A stretch of 64,000 nt of DNA from Stichopus chloronotus. Lineage: Eukaryota > Echinodermata > Holothuroidea > Aspidochirotida > Stichopodidae. Where the stretch lies: contig CM037843.1 of NCBI GenBank assembly GCA_021234535.1, positions 13,229,979 to 13,293,978 of the forward strand. Direction: 5' to 3'. Shown here in pieces: positions 61,029 to 64,000 of this stretch; within the stretch, counting starts at the first letter, position 1; each line of letters opens with the position of its first letter. The notes under the pieces are model-generated. The model was not told the DNA's origin. It worked only from the letters and a program-made list of their open reading frames with translations, and made no database searches. Position numbers and translations under genes: made by a program.

Positions 61029-64000
61029 AAAACTGCCAGGGGAATAACGTTTTGCAAAAAGGGTTCCCATTTGTTCAAAACAGAGGCTTATAAGTCATCA
61101 TGAAACAAACCGTATAGAAGTGAGTGGTAAATGTATAGTGTAGAACTGAATGCTCAGATAATGGAATATTCCTTAAATTAATTTTCAACTATCAATAACA
61201 TACATAGTAAGCAAAGACCATTACTGGCAACAGATATTTTGAATAGACCACTACTAATTATAACATGTTTAAATGGAACGTCTACATTTTTTCAAAAGAT
61301 AAATATATTTCTTTTATTAAACTGGATATATCGCCACCATAAAGGACGTTCCCAATCCCTGAAAATAGGAACCTATGACTGTATTCTTTAACTCTAAAAA
61401 AGTCGTTTCGTTAAGAACTTAATAAAGGTCGCAAAGGAACTATAACCTACGAGTGACCTCATAGACTAAAAAATATTATCTTGATTTGAAGTAACTGGAT
61501 TGGGAGTTTGCTCACGACGACACCTTACGTGCATTACTCATACTCCAACTTAACAATCTATCCGCAACTATCCAAAAAGAGTTTCCCTCGTTAAGGTTTT
61601 ATGCATGACGTTACGTGACGTCATGAGATTTTGAATGACAATGCACTAAAAGAGGTGATTTTTCAAGGAAAATACCTTAATACTGAGGAACTATCAAAGA
61701 GTTCCAATTATGAAAACTATTTGCCAAGACACAAGAAATAGGCCTACTGTTGACGGCAAATTCGGCGAGCAAAGATGTGTAAAAGTAGGAATTTGATCCT
61801 TCTTACGAAAGGTCTACAGGTGTATTTCCAACACTCTTTAAGTTATCCAGTGTTAAATCGAAATGTTGTGAAACTACTCAGTTTACTAAAGTAGCAGGGA
61901 AATGATATCTCCTATCCATTGGAATCAGTTTTATATCATTACATTTTGTAAATGAGTGAGGTTCTCGGCAACTCTAAGATGAATCAATACCGGTCCTATA
62001 TAGTACTTACACGTACATGTTAGGACTGTTAACGCGAAATGAAACGATAGCAAGGTTACTATCACCTGCACGTACACTGATGTGTATAGGCTATATTCAG
62101 TTCACACAAAATGTAGACTAAAATCTCTATATCCTAAATTGTTGATTATAGGTGATTGTGTAAAGTAAACTTAGTAATTTGGTGTATCGGAAAGCTTACT
62201 GTCATCTGCAAACATCGATTGAAATATATCCAAATCGAATCACTAAATGAGACAGGTACTGGCAAAGTTTGACGACACTGTTTGAAACTGGAAATAATCG
62301 TGTTTTTTTCCTTGTATGTAAATATCCTTGATAATACCTTACAAATTCCTTTGTTTCCAATGGGATGATAGATCAAAGTGTTCACCTATCTTGTTATCAT
62401 GGGAAAGAGAAAGTCTCGTTTTGCGTCATTCAACAAATAGTTGGGCATCAATCTTCATTGCAGTTCCTAGAAATGCCATTCGTTGAGAATTTCCAGTGGG
62501 TAAGCAATGGTAAAGAACGGGTCACGTGACCTGGTAAACTAGGCGGTTGCAGATAAAGTGTAACTACATACATATACGTTTAGAAAACCGTACATACGAA
62601 CAGTTTCCACGGTTTGGACTTGGGGAACGATAACTAAAGCACGCCATCACACTTGTGGATGGCGCGAAGTATGATCACGGCGCCCTCACAGCTCCGTATA
62701 ATAGCGCCATGGTATTATCCACATTGAAGGTAGCGGATAATAACGAATAGGCTGTGTATTTTGCAAAACTTCGTCTTTCGTTTGTAAAAACAAAAGGCTT
62801 GTTCACAGTAAGTAAGTTTCATCTGAAGGAAGGGTTACGGTAGATCTTCAAAAGTAAGTATAGCCCACTAACTATATTTGGATAAACTCCTTGCCTTATA
62901 TTTTTGCATAAAATGAAAAAATAAAAAATAAAAGTAGAGTGAAACTGGTATACGTCATTTCAAAGAAACAAGTTTGCGTTGAACATGTTTCATGCTGAAT
63001 GAATGATTTGTTTTATAATTATTTCCAGTTCCTTAGTGACAGAAATATAAATAGTGGGATACGCCTAATGTTATAGAGCACGGCAACGACTTCTGTATCA
63101 CTATGGGCATATTTATTATACTAATCATAGCTTTAATCTTCGTCAAGATTTCCACACGATTAAATTTTCACTATGTATATTTTAATACGGAGCGATCATG
63201 TATCAGACGTGAGGACAAGTTCGTAAGTATATTAAGAAATAGAAATAGATTGTGTGACACACGCCATACGTTATTCAAAATACACTACGTGAAAAAATAG
63301 TGATGATAACATGAAACATGGTGAAAAAGACTTAGGATAGCATACTCCTGTTAATTGCCCCGTTGACTTACACACTAAATCACGAAAGAAATGTGGTCTC
63401 TAAAGCCTTGTAGAAGTTTTCAGCAAATATAGGCCCTCACTCTTTGGAAAGCTGACACATTGGCCATTCATGGCACTTTCAATATTCCGTACTTGAGGTG
63501 GTTAGATTTTCTGCTAGACGGAGGCCGTCCAAGTTACCATACCTTGTCAGTGGGTCAAATCACACATCGCTCCGAAAGATACTGCTACGCCGGCTAAAAG
63601 TCCATAACTTTTCCATAATTACTTCAATTGACGCCATTTTCACACCATGTGTACCTAAACCCTCCTACTTCAATATTCAATTCACAAAAAGAACCCATCT
63701 CAAAGCATAAAATTCCGAAAAAAAGTTTCCCAAATGTCCCTGACAGGGACTGTCACCGACACAGGTGAACAAACTGCGGAATAATCTCCAACTTCTATAC
63801 AGGGTATGCTACCTAAAATGAACAGGTCTAACTTTTAGATACTGTCTTCATGTTCAGCACGGTGAACTCATGAGGTGTAGGCTTATCCACATTATCTAAA
63901 TAGCATATACCGTTGATAACTCAGCAAAGGTGGTATGCAACCTTAAATAGCATATACCATTGATTATTCAGCGTACCCCCATGAACTTACGCACAAGTCG

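Larger units (their letters stand above)
58815..64000. other. Intergenic, no gene recognised
   Basis: AT-rich DNA with a second copy of repeat R3 (59962-60262), a 13-G tract at 60536-60548 and a TC run at 60983-61028. The small hydrophobic frame at 63103-63300 has no family signature. Confidence 0.5.

Overview
This window is metazoan nuclear DNA. It is AT-rich and gene-poor, with GT-AG introns, many microsatellites, poly-G/poly-C tracts and decayed mobile elements. The gene content is a CYP46-type cytochrome P450, a two-pore-domain K+ channel, a CUB-MAM receptor-like membrane protein, a divergent homeodomain protein and a decayed Ty1/copia element. It fits a marine invertebrate, most likely a deuterostome such as an echinoderm; the taxon is an inference, since no sequence here fixes it.

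Layout. 1-7.4 kb, minus strand: an unrecognised terminal exon (3134-3421), a small TA-flanked MITE (3480-3734), and a single-exon divergent homeodomain gene (6631-7308) whose normally invariant homeodomain Asn51 is Thr. 7.4-13.8 kb: no gene; a candidate inverted-repeat element, a 21-bp minisatellite, an 11-bp repeat and a (GACT)n array. 13.9-15.4 kb, plus strand: an intronless 499-residue type I membrane protein (signal peptide, CUB, MAM, transmembrane segment, Tyr-containing tail) with a genomic A-tract downstream, possibly a retrogene. 15.4-23.5 kb: no gene, diverged repeats. 23.6-38.9 kb, minus strand: a complete 12-exon P450. Its exons were joined by splice sites and all phases agree, giving 512 residues that resemble cholesterol 24-hydroxylase (CYP46A). 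39-47.5 kb: no gene, but a striking templated duplication at 44.3 kb. 47.6-51.2 kb, plus strand: a two-exon K2P channel of 421 residues whose 2.3-kb intron holds a ~158-bp satellite. 54.4-55.7 kb: a broken copia pol fragment (reverse transcriptase and RNase H). 55.9-56.45 kb: an array of nuclear-receptor-like half-sites (TGACCT at one-base spacing). 58.6-58.8 kb: a (TATG)n microsatellite and a 15-bp minisatellite. 59-64 kb: no gene, but a second copy of a ~300-bp dispersed repeat also found at 19.1 kb.

The genes show no common pathway. The P450 (sterol oxidation in the ER), the K+ channel and the CUB-MAM receptor are independent membrane proteins, as expected for a random piece of an animal genome. 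Of the unusual signals, the best supported are the 44.3-kb templated insertion, the single-exon CUB-MAM gene, the homeodomain lacking Asn51, and the DR1-type half-site array. I did not find a convincing new multi-gene system.
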